Assembly: GCA_023101885.1 (NCBI GenBank)
Contig: JALPQD010000396.1
Span: 881,339 to 945,338 of the forward strand
DNA: 64,000 nt
Reading direction: 5' to 3'
Source of the DNA: Typhlomys cinereus
Lineage: Eukaryota; Chordata; Mammalia; Rodentia; Platacanthomyidae
The translations under genes were made by a program, and so were the position numbers. Shown piece by piece: positions 34,764-46,093 of this stretch. The first letter of the stretch is position 1; every line of letters begins with the position of its first letter. The notes under the pieces were generated by a model. The model saw only the letters and a list, made by a program, of their open reading frames with translations, ran no database searches and was not told where the DNA came from.

Positions 34764-35123
34764 TATTGACCCCGTAAAGTCTAGCATTTGCTAAAGGCAC
34801 CAAGATCCTTGGAGGCAAGGAATTGACAGCCATAGTAGTGTTCCTATGCTTAAGGGGAACACAGGAAAGGGTTCAGGGAAAAGCCACTGGGTCCTTGTAC
34901 GTCATCAGAGAGGAGGGCCCAGAGGAGAGTCTGGCATGCACATTAAAGGATTCTCCAGGGAATGGGAGGGGGAGACACTGGGAGATGGGGAGGGAAGGGA
35001 GAGGGGAAGGAGAGCAAGGGGAGAGGGGGGAGGAGGAGGGAGGGAGGGAACCGGTGTACCTATTAAGTTTGTATAAGCAGAAATAATAATAAAAAATGTT
35101 ATACAAAATAAAATAGATAAAAT
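34764..35123 (+). mobile_element. L1 3' end fragment (360 bp)
   Basis: Begins TATTGACCCCGTAAAGTCTA in the L1 3'UTR and runs through the G-rich tract to an A-rich tail. The perfect 16-bp repeat AAAAATAGTGTTAACA flanks it (34748-34763 and 35124-35139). Confidence 0.93.
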
Positions 35124-35224
35124 AAAAATAGTGTTAACAGACAAACCTTCCATATGGAAATACAGAAGGAGATGATATAACACAAAATGATCCATGATGC
35201 TCCTACCAGAAGCTATAGTCAATT

Positions 35225-36460
35225 AAACAACATTCCCAGAACTAGGTATGTGGTACTTCCTGTTGGGAAGAGAGGTCTCAAAGACTCAAGAAACAGCACA
35301 AACTTTTGTCATTGTTCTTGGTGGCCCTCCAGAAGCTGACAGTAAGACCCTATTGTCTAGTTACTACACACAGTCATGCAACAAGGAAAACAAGGAATGG
35401 GTCTGTAAGTTTCCTTCTTGCAGGCCACCTTTCACAAAAAGTACTATGGAAACTGCTGGGGGAGAAAAGCAATCAACAGTCTCACCCAGCTGTGAAAACT
35501 GCAAGTTACAATAACAATCACACTGACCTAGATGTGTCCATCAGTGCAATAGTGACATACACGGAAAAGGGGCAATTAACTTACTTTTAATTGGATTTAA
35601 GGCCTGCTTTACAGCAGGCAGCTCAGACTGGTACTGCAAATCAGCTAAGAATTTATGGAAGGAGAGGACATGAGACCTAGAGGGAAACAAACTACTAATG
35701 TTTAGCTATAAAACTTAAAAATATTTATTATTATGCCCATAGATTATAGGAGCACTCAGCACTCAACATAGAAGCTTCATTGCAATGCAAAGTGTTTAAT
35801 ACAGAATCATAACTGAACAAGTGTATAAATAAGGGACTACAGACTTCTTGACCTCAAACAGGACATCTAAATCACCCCCACTCCAAGACTCAGGCAATAT
35901 CACAAAGGGAGGGGTGATAAGAATGTGAGAACTTGAAATAAAGGGAAGAATGTGGTCAGAGTACTTTCCTGATGACAGAGCTGTTGCATCCATGAACTCA
36001 CTGCACCTATATGTACTTCCACAGATGTGACCTGTCCACTCCAGTCATGACAGGGCTGCTGTATCCAGGAGCTCACTGAGATCTTCCTCCACCAGATCTA
36101 CACAATGACTGACATATCAATATTCCCCCAAGGACCAGAGAGGATCTCAGGAGAAACAACAACACAAAGTAGTAATCATAGGGATGGGTGTTAGACAGGT
36201 GAAGGGGAGTATCCCTCACTTCTGGGTTTACATATTAAAGGGCCACTTACAATGTCATTACAATGTCACAGTGGCCTGGTGCCCTATTAGTACAGACAAT
36301 CAGAAGGGAGTCCTGTAGTCCACATAAGCAGACTGGCACTAGGGCAGAAGGGAGAAGGATGGATTGGTGAAGGGAGGGGAAGATGAGAGAGGAGGGGGGA
36401 AGGAGGGAGACATGAACAACCACTCATTTTGTTTGTATAAAAGAAAAATTCTTTATAAAA
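35225..36460 (+). mobile_element. Old L1 3'UTR (Lx-like)
   Basis: GTGGTACTTCCTGTTGGGAA, TTGTCATTGTTCTTGGTGGC, ACTGCTGGGGGAGAAAAGCA and a purine-rich terminus (36350-36415) then TTGTTTGTATAAAAG are diverged versions of an older rodent L1 tail. It carries no open ORF2. Confidence 0.6.
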
Positions 36461-36617
36461 GTAGGTGTGACCTATCAACATATCACCATGAGAGGGGGAA
36501 AAATCTCAAGATTTTCTCACCTCACAGAGAGACTATTAAGGGTTAATTCAAAGGCAGGGAAATTGGTATTTCCACTGATATGAGATACATGCTCCAACAA
36601 GAGCTCAAGTACATGCC

Positions 36618-36768
36618 ATCAATTGTTGTTCTACTAAATTGTCATGGTATCAAAATGCCTTCTAAATATTTATCATCTTCAAATCCTTTGATTAGTACAT
36701 ATCTCAACCTTCAAGCGGCATCTTTTTGCAAAGAAAGCTAGTTAATACAGTGAATCAAACTCAACTGG
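36618..36768 (+). repeat. Direct repeat, left copy
   Basis: About 145-150 bp from CAATTGTTGTTCTACTAAAT to CAGTGAATCAAA, repeated at 37302-37447 with about five mismatches. It is much more alike than the surrounding old L1 sequence would suggest. Confidence 0.85.
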
Positions 36769-37301
36769 CCCCAGATGCAAAAAAAAAAAAAAAAAGACAT
36801 GAAAGTAAGGGGGAGATTGATAAGGAAGAAGAAGGATTGTAATTAGAAAAGGAGGGGATGGAATTGGGTAATAATGAGTAAAAAATAACAAATTTATTGC
36901 CTTCGTGTATGAAACACTAAAATAGAAATAAGTTAAAGAAAAACCACAAACAAAAGAAAACAGTTATAATAAAAGAAAAAAGCAGATAAATTGGAACCTT
37001 CAATTTTCAGAACTGACTGGAAGCTTACTTGCTGATGGTTAGCTTTTATAGTACCAGAGAACACTATATAGGCTGCTGGGGGCAAAAAACATCAGCAGTC
37101 ATACTCAGTTGTGAATTTTGTGACCTACAATAACAGCCACTCTGGCAGGATGTGTGAGTGATACAATAGTGGCATGAATGTTATGGGAGTAACCAACTGC
37201 TTTCTAACTAGATTTAAGACCCACCCCTCAGGAGGGACTTGCTGCCTGATACTGTAAACCTAACTAAAAACGTGTGGATGGGAAGCCTAAGGGAGAAGAA
37301 A

Positions 37302-37447
37302 GCAATTGTTGTTCTACTAAATTGTCATGGTATCAAAATGTCTTCTAAATATTTATCATCTTCAAATCATTTGATTAGTACATATGTCAACCTTCAAGCA
37401 GCATCTTTTTGCAAAGAAAGCTAGTTAATACAGTGAATCAAAGTGCA
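37302..37447 (+). repeat. Direct repeat, right copy
   Basis: Partner of 36618-36768; differences include CCTTC/TCTTC, CCTTTG/CATTTG and GCGGC/GCAGC. Confidence 0.85.
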
Positions 37448-37629
37448 GAGAATAAATGAAGTGACAATGGACCCTTAAATGAGACATTTAAATCATTCCC
37501 CAGTCTGTCAACATTTCATTTTGGAATGGGAAGGAGCTCATGAGGCCTCGCTCCTCCCTGAGATTAATGCTGGCTGGCAGAAAGGGAGCCATTTCTTCAG
37601 TATAACCACTGGTTTATTGCCTATTACAT

Positions 37630-38110
37630 TTTAAGATCACTTTGGCAAGTGTGGAGGCCACAGTAGAAGGAATCCAGGTTAAAGGCAGGGAAATCAGGTG
37701 GGAGACTCTCACAGAAGTTCTGTTTTGAAGTGATGGCAGTGGAAATGAAATAAAATTGGTAGGTTTGAAATGCATTTAAAAGGAAAATTAATTGTACTTG
37801 TTGATGAATTTGAGCAAGGGAAATAAGTAATTTGAGAATGGCTCTACCAGTTCAAGTTTAGGTGACCTCTGCATAGTGGTGTCACCAAGTAGAGCCAGAA
37901 ACTCTGTAGCATACAATGAGCATGAATTGGACATATTGGGTTTACATGCCTGTGAGGACTCCAAATTGTATATAGCATGATGTATGAATTTGTAGTTTTG
38001 GATAAAGGTGAACATATAGAAGTGAAGCTCATCAGCATATAAAGGGTCAAGATATAAAAGGTAAAAGTTAAAAGGTCAGGATAGGAAATGCTCAAGAGAA
38101 TGTTTTAAAT
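37630..38110 (+). repeat. Probable ancient mammalian interspersed repeat, family not named
   Basis: The order of phrases (AAGATCACTTTGGCAAGTGT, TTCTGTTTTGAAGTGATGGC, CATCAGCATATAAAGGGTCA) is familiar from an old mammal-wide repeat, but I cannot assign the family. No coding sequence is seen. Confidence 0.35.
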
Positions 38111-38142
38111 GGTCTTTGGTGAATTTTAAAACTGCTGCATAA

Positions 38143-38919
38143 AGATAAAAAGTAATCATTTTGCAAATGGGTGATTGACCCTTCCCTCACTGAGGTTTCC
38201 TACTTTTATTACATCTACCCTTGGATGTGCTATTATAACAAGACTCCAGTTTAACAGCTTTTTGTCTCTGGCCAGGAGGTGACATACAGCGTCCATCAGG
38301 ATGGAGTGAAGGGCATTGCAGGAGCAGCAAAACTGCAAAAGAAAATCAACAAACCACAATCCAGAACTTCAGAGACTCTATATCAACCACATAGAGCCAG
38401 GCCAGCCTAATTTCTCCCCATCCTGAAGCTCAGGGACATCTGCGGAAGAGGGGGCGGTAAGAGTGTAAGAGCAAAAGGATGGGAGGAACTACAACTTGCA
38501 AGATTCTCTACACTAGTTAGGGCCGAAGCAATCATAATAGGACTTTGCATGCCCTGCGCAATGTCCAACACACTATTGACCTCACAAAGTCTAGCATCTG
38601 CTAAAGGCACCAAAATCCTTGGAGGCAAGGGATTGACAGCCATAGTAGTGTTCCTATGCTTAAGGGGAACACGGGAAAGGGTTCAGGGAAATGCCACTGG
38701 GTCCTTGTACATCATCAGAGAGGAGGAACCAGAGGAGAGTCAGGAATACACAATAAAGGACTCTCTGGGAATTGGGGGGAGGCACTGGGGGATGGGGCGG
38801 GAGGGGTGAGGGGAGGGGGAGCAGGGGGTTCGGGGGGAGGAGGAGGGAGGGAAGGAACTGGTCTACCTAGTAAGTTTGTATGAGCGGAAATAAAAAAATT
38901 CAATTCAAAAAGAAAAAAA
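38143..38919 (+). mobile_element. 5'-truncated L1 (3'UTR only)
   Basis: Starts AGATAAAAAGTAATC and runs through the full L1 tail to an A-rich end. The perfect 15-bp repeat AAAACTGCTGCATAA flanks it (38128-38142 and 38920-38934). The start coincides with that of the inverted element ending at 21366. Confidence 0.93.
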
Positions 38920-38987
38920 AAAACTGCTGCATAATTCCTCTTCTTTTCTCCTTCCTTTGGGTAAAATCTCTTCCAGAAGTGGAAATT

Positions 38988-39110
38988 GAAGGAGGAGGAG
39001 GAAGAGGAAGAAGAGGAAGAGGAGGAGGAGGAGGAGGAAAAGGTAGGAGGAGGACAAGGAGGAGGAAGAAGAGGAAGAGAAGGAGGAGGAGGAGGAGGAA
39101 GTGGAGTGAA
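38988..39110 (+). repeat. (GGA/GAA)n purine microsatellite
   Basis: About 120 bp of uninterrupted purines on the plus strand with GGAGGA and GAAGAG units. Open frames across it are low-complexity artefacts. Confidence 0.9.
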
Positions 39111-39119
39111 AACCAATAG

Positions 39120-40185
39120 CTTTATGCATAAGAAAGGGGATGTTATTATAAATAGAAAAGGTATACAGACAAAAAGTATGTTTCAAATCTGGAAAAGTTG
39201 GTCTGAAGTCAGTCGGCCATTGGCACACATGTACGAAGCTCCAACCAGGCCCTCTAGATCTTAATGTTGATCCAGACAAGACTGTCCCTATTCTTGGCTT
39301 GGCACAGCAAGTTGGCACCAGATACCACTACCATGAGGCTCATGCCTGCTACTGCCAACACAGTGGCCCAGGAACTATGTTTGGAAGGCCATGTGCATGG
39401 CTTTTCTTCTCTGCCTCCAAATGGAGGAAATTCACTTGGCTGATTTTCACAAACACTCTCTAGGAGGAATGTGCAGCAGGTCTGTAGTCTTGCTCTGCTC
39501 AGACATAAATTAAGATCTTGTTTGTTCTGAATGACTACTGTCTCATCTTGCCAGAAACTCCACTACACTCTCGGGTGTACAACCTCTATTTATTAGGTTA
39601 TTTTGTTGGCCATGGGTTCACGCTGTGCTTTGTTCTCATTGTTCCGCCGTTCCCATGACTGGCTGCCGAGTAAACCAGACAGTGACCTCTGATTCACTCA
39701 TCACCAATTCTATTCATATCTCTTCGTTGTCTTTGGATGGTGTGACCAAGCACCTCAAAGCAGATGCTGTAAGTCTTATGTGCTGCTACAGAGTGACAAG
39801 CTCCTCCCAGACCCTAGAGACATGAAGGAAATCCAGCTGCAAGTCATCACCTTCTGGCCTCACCCAGCAATGGCAGTACAGTTGGGGACAGAGAGCGTCA
39901 AAATTTTGGCTCTCTTAGTTTGTTCTACCTTCAAATGGGGCCAGGCTCGATGATGCTCAAAGAAATCAGCTGCTTGCAAGGTACTCTTAGATGAACCAAA
40001 AAAATCTTGTTATCCAAAAAACATCTCCACTTACCTATGCACTTTCCAAGATACTTGGAGTCACTTAAGGTTAAGGAACACTGCCTCCTAAAATGTCCCA
40101 GAGGCAAACTTACATAGCAAAAGGCTCACCACTGGATAGCAAATGTCCTAAATGTTGGCCCAATTCTGCTACATAATTTTGGGAA
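39120..40185. other. Unassigned sequence
   Basis: Mixed composition, no repeat family or gene recognised. A frame of about 66 codons on the plus strand (about 39263-39463, no ATG) looks slightly protein-like but I cannot match it to anything. Confidence 0.3.
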
Positions 40186-40189
40186 CATC

Positions 40190-40295
40190 TCTTCCTTTTC
40201 TTGGGCCTCACTTTCTTCAATATACTATTCAAGGTGGGAACTGCGTGATGTTGTCTCTAAGGCCCCCTCTGGCTACACAATTCTTTATTAGTGCA
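40190..40295 (+). repeat. MIR/L2-like ancient repeat
   Basis: GGGCCTCACTTTCTTCAATA followed by TGATGTTGTCTCTAAGGCCC resembles the 3' end of mammal-wide L2/MIR repeats. Confidence 0.5.
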
Positions 40296-40834
40296 ACCCA
40301 ACTTCAAAAAACTAAAAAGTAACTAAAGTTACTTTGCAGGAGTTACTATTTAAGTCACCAAAATTCATTTTTCCATTTGTTTGAATTGACTAGATACACC
40401 ACCAGGAAAAGAAAGTTGGGACATGGATTGCTCACATGGATGTGCCAAAAGCACATAAACTCTTCATGGAAACAAATCCTGACAAGACAATCAGACACTT
40501 TCTTCCTTTCTATGCTAATTAGCTCATCTCTACCAACCCACCTTGCAGTCCCCATGCAGGCCATCCTGACCATGGAAAAGGTAATACAAGGAGCACATTG
40601 GAGTAAGCTTTCAGTAAAGGTAAAGGTGAAAGACTAAATCTTAAAATGGGATGTTTTTTAAAGGTGGAAGCTCCAGATTAAAACACCCCCAGAGTGTTAA
40701 ACAATAGAGGGCTAGAAAGTGTGTCCAGAGGTCTAAGAAGACACCGCTAGACAGTTACTTTTCTCAGAAATGAGGAAAAGGCTAGAATCCCAGGTTGTCA
40801 AGCAAGATTCTGGGTGCTTCATTTAAATTTAAAT

Positions 40835-40955
40835 AATTAGCTCTTATAACTATCCTGTAAGGCAAGAACTATTATTGTCCTGATTTTGCAGATGAGAATA
40901 GTGAACCACAGTAGTTGAATAGCTTCTTTAAGGGCACACAGCCAGGAAAGATGGA
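40835..40955 (-). repeat. MIR-like SINE, inverted
   Basis: TATTATTGTCCTGATTTTGC, AGATGAGAATAGTGAACCAC and GGGCACACAGCC are the inverted MIR core and 3' end. A similar weaker match, CAGTTCAATGTTCTTTCCAC, lies at about 41140-41245. The rest of 40300-42255 is unassigned. Confidence 0.55.
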
Positions 40956-42260
40956 GAACATTAACTCGACTAATCCACTCTCACAATTTAATGCTCTTAA
41001 CCCTACTAAAGATGGCAAAGTATCCTCTCAAATGACACACACAAGAATTGGGGAAAATCCTCTAGCAGTCACCAAGGCCCATTCCTTCATTCTAAATGAG
41101 AACTTAGTACTAAGTTCTCTAAGATACTAGGAGAGAAAGGAATTTTCTCAAGGCCGAGCAAGTGTGAATGTTACAGAGACAGAACCAGCAAACAAGTCTG
41201 CAAACTCACAGTTCAATGTTCTTTCCACTCCTACTTCTGACCCTGTCTTGTATCTTGTCCTTGAACTGCCTTCCCCATCACCTTATGCAGCTGACATCGC
41301 CAGCTTGATCATTCCCACAATCTGTCTGACAAGACTGTGGAGAGACAGCCATCTCTGTAGTATGAGTCACTGTCTTCCCTTTCCAAAATATAAATGAGAC
41401 TAGAGCTGGCTCCTATCAAGCATTTTCCAAATGTTTAGATCCCTAAATCCCAGTATCACCTCTGTGGGGGTTACCGATAGAACGGAAAACCAACATTTTC
41501 CATCCATAAAGACATCAACACCCAACCATGCCAAGGCTTCGACCTTCTGAAAGATGAGTGTTCAATGATGTATGAGACCCGCCTCCTGCTCAGACAGATC
41601 CATGGATTCAGATCGGAACTTTTTAAGGGTCATTCAGGGAAACCAATACCGAGCCCAGCTGGAAAAATTCTGCCTGATTCATTAAGAAGTGATGAGTAAA
41701 GCTTGTGAAAGTCGAAAGTGGGGCCGGGCAGTGGGCTCTGGAGGGAGTTGGGCTAACCTGGTTTATAATGCCACCCATGTGCAGTTGGCCAGAAAGGAAG
41801 AGATGGAACAGTTTGGGTCCACCAAAGTTTGGGGTTACTCTTCTGTTGGTATTCATGGCTTGCTTCCTTAAGCTGTAGGATCTCACAAAGCCATCTTCCC
41901 CACTCCACCCTTCCATCGGGTGTGGGAAACAAAAGGCTCAACTAATGAAGGGAAGTTTTAAAGGCCTCTTGTGGGATTGAAGCTTAAACCCGCATGAGAC
42001 ATTCTGTCCATTACCCAATTCCTTATGAACATCAGATCTAAGCACACCACTAAGCTTGCCGAGTCAGGGCAGGCCTACCTCCTGCTGAGGATGGGAGATA
42101 GGAGTTTCAGACCTTAGAAAGGCAGAACAATACAAAAGGAGAAAAACGCTCTCCAAGCAAGAGTGAAGAGTGGATCCTTAGGGATTAGTTGATGTCACAG
42201 AGTATTTTTGTTGTTCCCTTATAATCATGTTCAGACTTGCTACCACAAAAGCTTGACACA

Positions 42261-42603
42261 GCTGGAGAGATGGCTCGGGGTTAACACTCTGCCTCACAAG
42301 CAGAAAGTCCTGAGTTCAGATCCCAGGTACTACATAAAAACTTCAGGTAGAAACTGCAATGGCTTGCACTTCCAGCCCTGGTGGGTAGAGTCTGGGAAAC
42401 CCCAGAGCAAAGCAAAAAGGAGGTAGAAGTAATCCAGGATGAATCCAGTTACCCTTAGTCCTACACAGGGATACACAGTGCCCTCTGATATACACATACA
42501 CACACACACTCACACACACACACACACACATGCACACACGCATGCACATGTGCACCTGCACATACATGCACACAAATTAATTAATTAATTTTGGAAAAAA
42601 AAA
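42261..42603 (+). mobile_element. tRNA-derived SINE (DIP-like), older copy
   Basis: GCTGGAGAGATGGCTCGGGG, AGTCCTGAGTTCAGATCCCA, CTTCCAGCCCTGGTGGGTAG, then an (AC)n-rich tail (about 42490-42570) and AATTAATTAATT. More diverged than 25454-25746. 42604-43039 is otherwise unassigned, with a possible ancient repeat near 42680-42800. Confidence 0.75.
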
Positions 42604-43039
42604 GGTTGGCCCAAAATCTTCCTATGATGAAAGAAGAAAATAGTTGATCCTGAGGTAGCTCAGGTAAAATATAATATTCACTTTATTCATTCAATCAATC
42701 ACTCATTAGTTCATCCAGACAACAAGTTACCCAGTGCCTATTGTGTATAAAATACCATGGAGAAATAGAAAAATATAAGTCAGGTGGCTCATTTTCCAAA
42801 AGTTCATACTCACAAAGGGCCATGGCCTATACATATCCCCAAATTCCACTCAGTTGAATTTGATAAAGGTTTTTAAGTGTGATCATTGTAATCTCCCAAC
42901 TTAAGGAACATTCCCAAAGGACCATCTGGTTTAAACTTTCATTGTACAAGTAAAAACACAAAGCAGAGGACAGAAAAAACTATCATAACAGGTGACTTTG
43001 CCACTATCCCTTAACAGACTAGAAAATTGTTATGGTTCC

Positions 43040-43142
43040 ATACTCACTTCAACAGCATATATGCTACAGTTGGAATGATACAGAAAAGATTAGCATGGCC
43101 TTTGTGCAAGGAATACATGCACATTTTATGGTCCACAATTTT
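43040..43142 (+). pseudogene. U6 snRNA pseudogene
   Basis: About 100 bp align with the whole of U6 spliceosomal RNA: CTCACTTCAACAGCATATAT at the 5' stem, TTGGAATGATACAGAAAAGA TTAGCATGG across the ACAGA-box region, then GTGCAAGGAATACATGCA and CACAATTTTA at the 3' end. Many substitutions, including within the 5' stem loop and before the T-run, make it a pseudogene. U6 acts in the catalytic centre of the spliceosome; L1-mediated U6 pseudogenes are common in mammals. Confidence 0.9.
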
Positions 43143-43255
43143 ATACACATATAATAAAAAATCACACAAAGCCCATAATTTGTGCAATTACTATGTATCA
43201 ATTTAGTTTTTCCTCTTTTATTTTTTCTCTCCCTTAATCCCCATTCCAATCACCC

Positions 43256-43310
43256 CTCCTTTTCCCCTCCTTTTCCCCTCCTTTTCCCCTCCTTTTCCCC
43301 TCCTTTTCCC
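43256..43310 (+). repeat. 11-bp minisatellite (CTCCTTTTCCC)n
   Basis: Five near-perfect units of CCTTTTCCCCT lie within the inverted polypurine tract of an old L1 tail. Confidence 0.9.
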
Positions 43311-43911
43311 TTCATCTCCCCTGCTAGACTTCCTTCTACTTTCAAGTCTTTTCACTTGTGTGAACCACTGTGCTTTATCTAGTTTGTCTTTGATGTCATA
43401 TGCCTGACACAATTCATGCTCCAGCAAGCATCATAGATCAGTGAGTATATCATTGAGGACAGCATCTTCCTTTTCTCCCCTATCAGCATTAGTCACCATC
43501 AGTCTCAGGAAGGTGTGGAGCTTCCTGTGATCTTTTCCCTTTCCTGGTGAAATGTTGATAGGACAGTTCCCATGTAGTTCTTGTGAAAATACACATATCA
43601 GTCATGAAATCATGTATATCACAGCCCCTGTCATATCCAAGAGATAATGTCTGTCCCACCACTTTCCCACTTTAGGCTCTTACAATCTCACTGTCCCCTC
43701 TTACAACATGTTCCTTGAGCCTTGAGGTGGGGGTGGATGTGACTTAGATGTCCTGTGTAGGGCCAAGCAGTCCACAATCACTTATTTTATGCAATTTGGC
43801 CAGGGGGTTGTTTTTCTGTAGTAAACACCTTCTTTGCAGAAGGAGGCTTCAAAGTTGAGTACTGAGTGTTCCTCCAATTTATGGGCATAATAGCAGGTGT
43901 TTAAAAGGTGG

Positions 43912-44336
43912 TGTTGCAGTTCACCTACATGGTTGCTGATAAATGACCATCAAATGGCTTAAGAGAACAAGGGTTTATTCTCTCTTAGGATTCCTGATTA
44001 CAGTCCTCAGTCCAGCTTGACAGGAGAGCACCCACCAACACCAGGGCTGAGGGAACTGGCCACACCATCACCACATAACAGCTGAGAGAGGGACAATCCT
44101 TACTTGCCAGACCAGCATGTCTGGCCAAGTGTACAGAAAGATGCCAACTTCTTCAATCAGCTATCTGTGATTTATTCCAGGGCCTAATCCTACCCACCGT
44201 AGGCTGGGCCTTCTCTATCAGCTAGACAATCTCTTGCAAGTTTGCTTTGGGCCGAACTCAACCACTAATTCTCTACAAATGTGCCCAGAGCTCAAACCCT
44301 CAACAGTCAAGTTGACACCTGTGCCTAACTATGACA
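43912..44336 (-). mobile_element. ERVL-type solo LTR, inverted (425 bp)
   Basis: On the minus strand it runs TGTCATAGTTAGGCACAGG ... GAACTGCAACA, the same family as 6818-7233. Flanks GGTGG and GGTAG are a 5-bp near-duplication. The host old-L1 text continues across it. Confidence 0.78.
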
Positions 44337-44560
44337 GGTAGTTTGTTGTAGAAGTGTCTTCATAGATAAATTTTCATAGCCTGCTCTTCTCCTGGGACTT
44401 ACTCCTCCTCTTTCATGGGATTCCTATCCTAGTTCACAGTAGCAGGAATGTATTCCCTTCTGACCAGTGGGTCTTAAATCAGATCAGAAAGGTGTTGGTT
44501 GCCTCCTTGATATTTATACCACTATTACCTGGATGGTCCCCTCTCACTGGGATGATCATT

Positions 44561-44720
44561 TTTGTTTTATTTTTCTGCTCATGGAAACATAATAGGAACC
44601 TCTGTTCCCTCCCTCCCTACACCCCTCCCTAGACTTCCCTGTTCCCTCCCCCCTTTGCCCCTTCCTTTCCCCACTCCCTCCCTTTCTCCCAGTGCCCCCT
44701 CCCCCATCTCTGAAGCATGT
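44561..44720 (-). mobile_element. Short L1 3' end, inverted
   Basis: CTGCTCATGGAAACATAATA is the complement of the usual L1 terminus, followed by the C-rich complement of the G-rich tract. The 10-bp repeat GATGATCATT flanks it (44551-44560 and 44721-44730). Confidence 0.85.
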
Positions 44721-45693
44721 GATGATCATTATTGCAACTTGCATATTTCACATATTGATGAGAATTTTGATTGATTTTCTCTCCCTGATAGCTTCCATAG
44801 TATTCTCTGGTGCTGTGGAAGCTATCCAGGAAGCTTCCATACCAGTTTCAGCTGGTGTTTTTTGTCTTTGTCCTGTGTTCCACATGTGTTGCATCTTCAG
44901 TAATAGGGCCTCACTGTCTGTTTGTGGAGGGCAATCAAGAGCAATGTCAAAGCCTCTGCTGTTTTGAAGGCCTTTGAAACCTCTCTGTCTAAACTTATCA
45001 GGAATTGTCACATTCCTGTTACTTCCAGTATTGTTTAATTGCCTCTGGGTTCTAGGTGGAGCATCCCAGGGCATTTTTTGCTTTGTCCTATCTTCCTCTT
45101 TCTGTGCTCCTCTATACAGTGACTATCTATTCTTGTTCTTCTTTTAAGCTAAACTATTTTTGACATTCATCTTATAAGAAGTCCCTATCCTGTTGCATTC
45201 TACATTCTTAGGGTATTTTTATTATTACATCAGCCCCTCCTATACCCTATCCCTTCATCTCCCCCCTAAAAATTTTCTCCCTTGCTCTACCATTCATGGT
45301 ATCCTATAGCATCTCTTCCCAACTCAACCATATGCATGTTATGACATTTCACAGGAATTCTGTGTTTAAATTTCAAAGAATAAGTAAGATTTCCCACCAA
45401 AAAACAATATTATGATAAATTTCCAATACAAAGTCAGAATCAGCCACAGAATTTGTGGATCCCAGGAAAAAATGGAAACATGAAGACTCTCATTATAAAA
45501 GCAAGGGGAAGTGCTGTTAGTGTTTTATTCATGTGTTATATTTCTCTCTATCTTTCTCTGTTTCTGTCTGTCTGTCTCTCCCCCCACCATGATTCACTGA
45601 CTCATCATTTGTGGCATTATATTTTTCTTTTCACTTTTTTAAGTGATAAGAGGTAGTTTATTCTGCAGCCAAATATGAGTGACTATGGCATGG

Positions 45694-46093
45694 TGTGATA
45701 GTTAATCCTGGGTGTCAACTTGACATATCTGACATTAACTAAGACCAACTGAGACCATGTTTGGCAAGATCAAGACACCACCTGAAAAGATTATCTGGAT
45801 AATACAAAGATCAGCCCTAGATCCCACTGGAACCTTCATAGATCCCATTGGAACCTCCCAGTAGTGAATCAGATAAAAGGAGCCACAGAAAAGACAGAGA
45901 GATGCTCCAGGAATACTCCATCCATGTGGATGTTTTAGCCTGCCTGCCAGCTTCAGCCAGCCAGCCATTCCACTTCCACCATGAAAGACTATATCTTCCC
46001 TGTGGAACCCTGAGGTGAAGAAACTTCCTTTTCTCCCTTATGTTATTTGACTTTGAATGTTCTCTCAAGCAATAGTTAAGAGTAACCATTACA
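45694..46093 (+). mobile_element. MLT2/ERVL-like LTR
   Basis: Starts TGTGATAGTTAATCCTGGG TGTCAACTTGACA and ends AGTAACCATTACA. This matches the start of MLT2-type LTRs; a target duplication is not evident. 46094-47014 is unassigned AT-rich sequence. Confidence 0.6.

Larger units (their letters stand above)
36480..37625 (+). mobile_element. Further old L1 3'UTR pieces with internal direct repeat
   Basis: Old L1 tail text (GGAGTAACCAACTGCTTTCT near 37183, TAAGACCCACCCCTCAGGAG near 37213, CTCCTCCCTGAGATTAATGC near 37550) encloses another short L1-like tail (36793-36930, ending in TTCGTGTATGAAACACTAA). A segment of about 145 bp occurs twice, at 36618-36768 and 37302-37447. Confidence 0.55.
43190..45060 (-). 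mobile_element. Old L1 3'UTR, inverted, with two nested insertions
   Basis: Minus-strand reading gives the long 3'UTR of the older L1 family: plus-strand markers are CTCTTACAATCTCACTGTCC near 43677, TTGATATTTATACCACTATT near 44506, ACAGTAGTGTTCTCTAG-like text near 44801 and GAAACCTCTCTGTCTAAACT near 44977. An ERVL LTR (43912-44336) and an L1 tail (44561-44720) split it. 45061-45690 is unassigned. Confidence 0.6.

Noticed and set aside
38715..39318. Ser/Pro/Leu-rich and Glu/Gly-rich frames near 39 kb
   Set aside because: Artefacts of the purine microsatellite and the L1 G-rich tract.
39263..39463. A 66-codon plus-strand frame (NVDPDKTVPILGLAQQV...) with a protein-like look
   Set aside because: No ATG, a stop just before it, no family I recognise and no splice signals that convince me.
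43256..43310. A CRISPR-like or regulatory array from the regular 11-bp repeats
   Set aside because: Units are contiguous with no spacers and lie in an old L1 polypyrimidine tract; it is a simple minisatellite in a mammalian genome.
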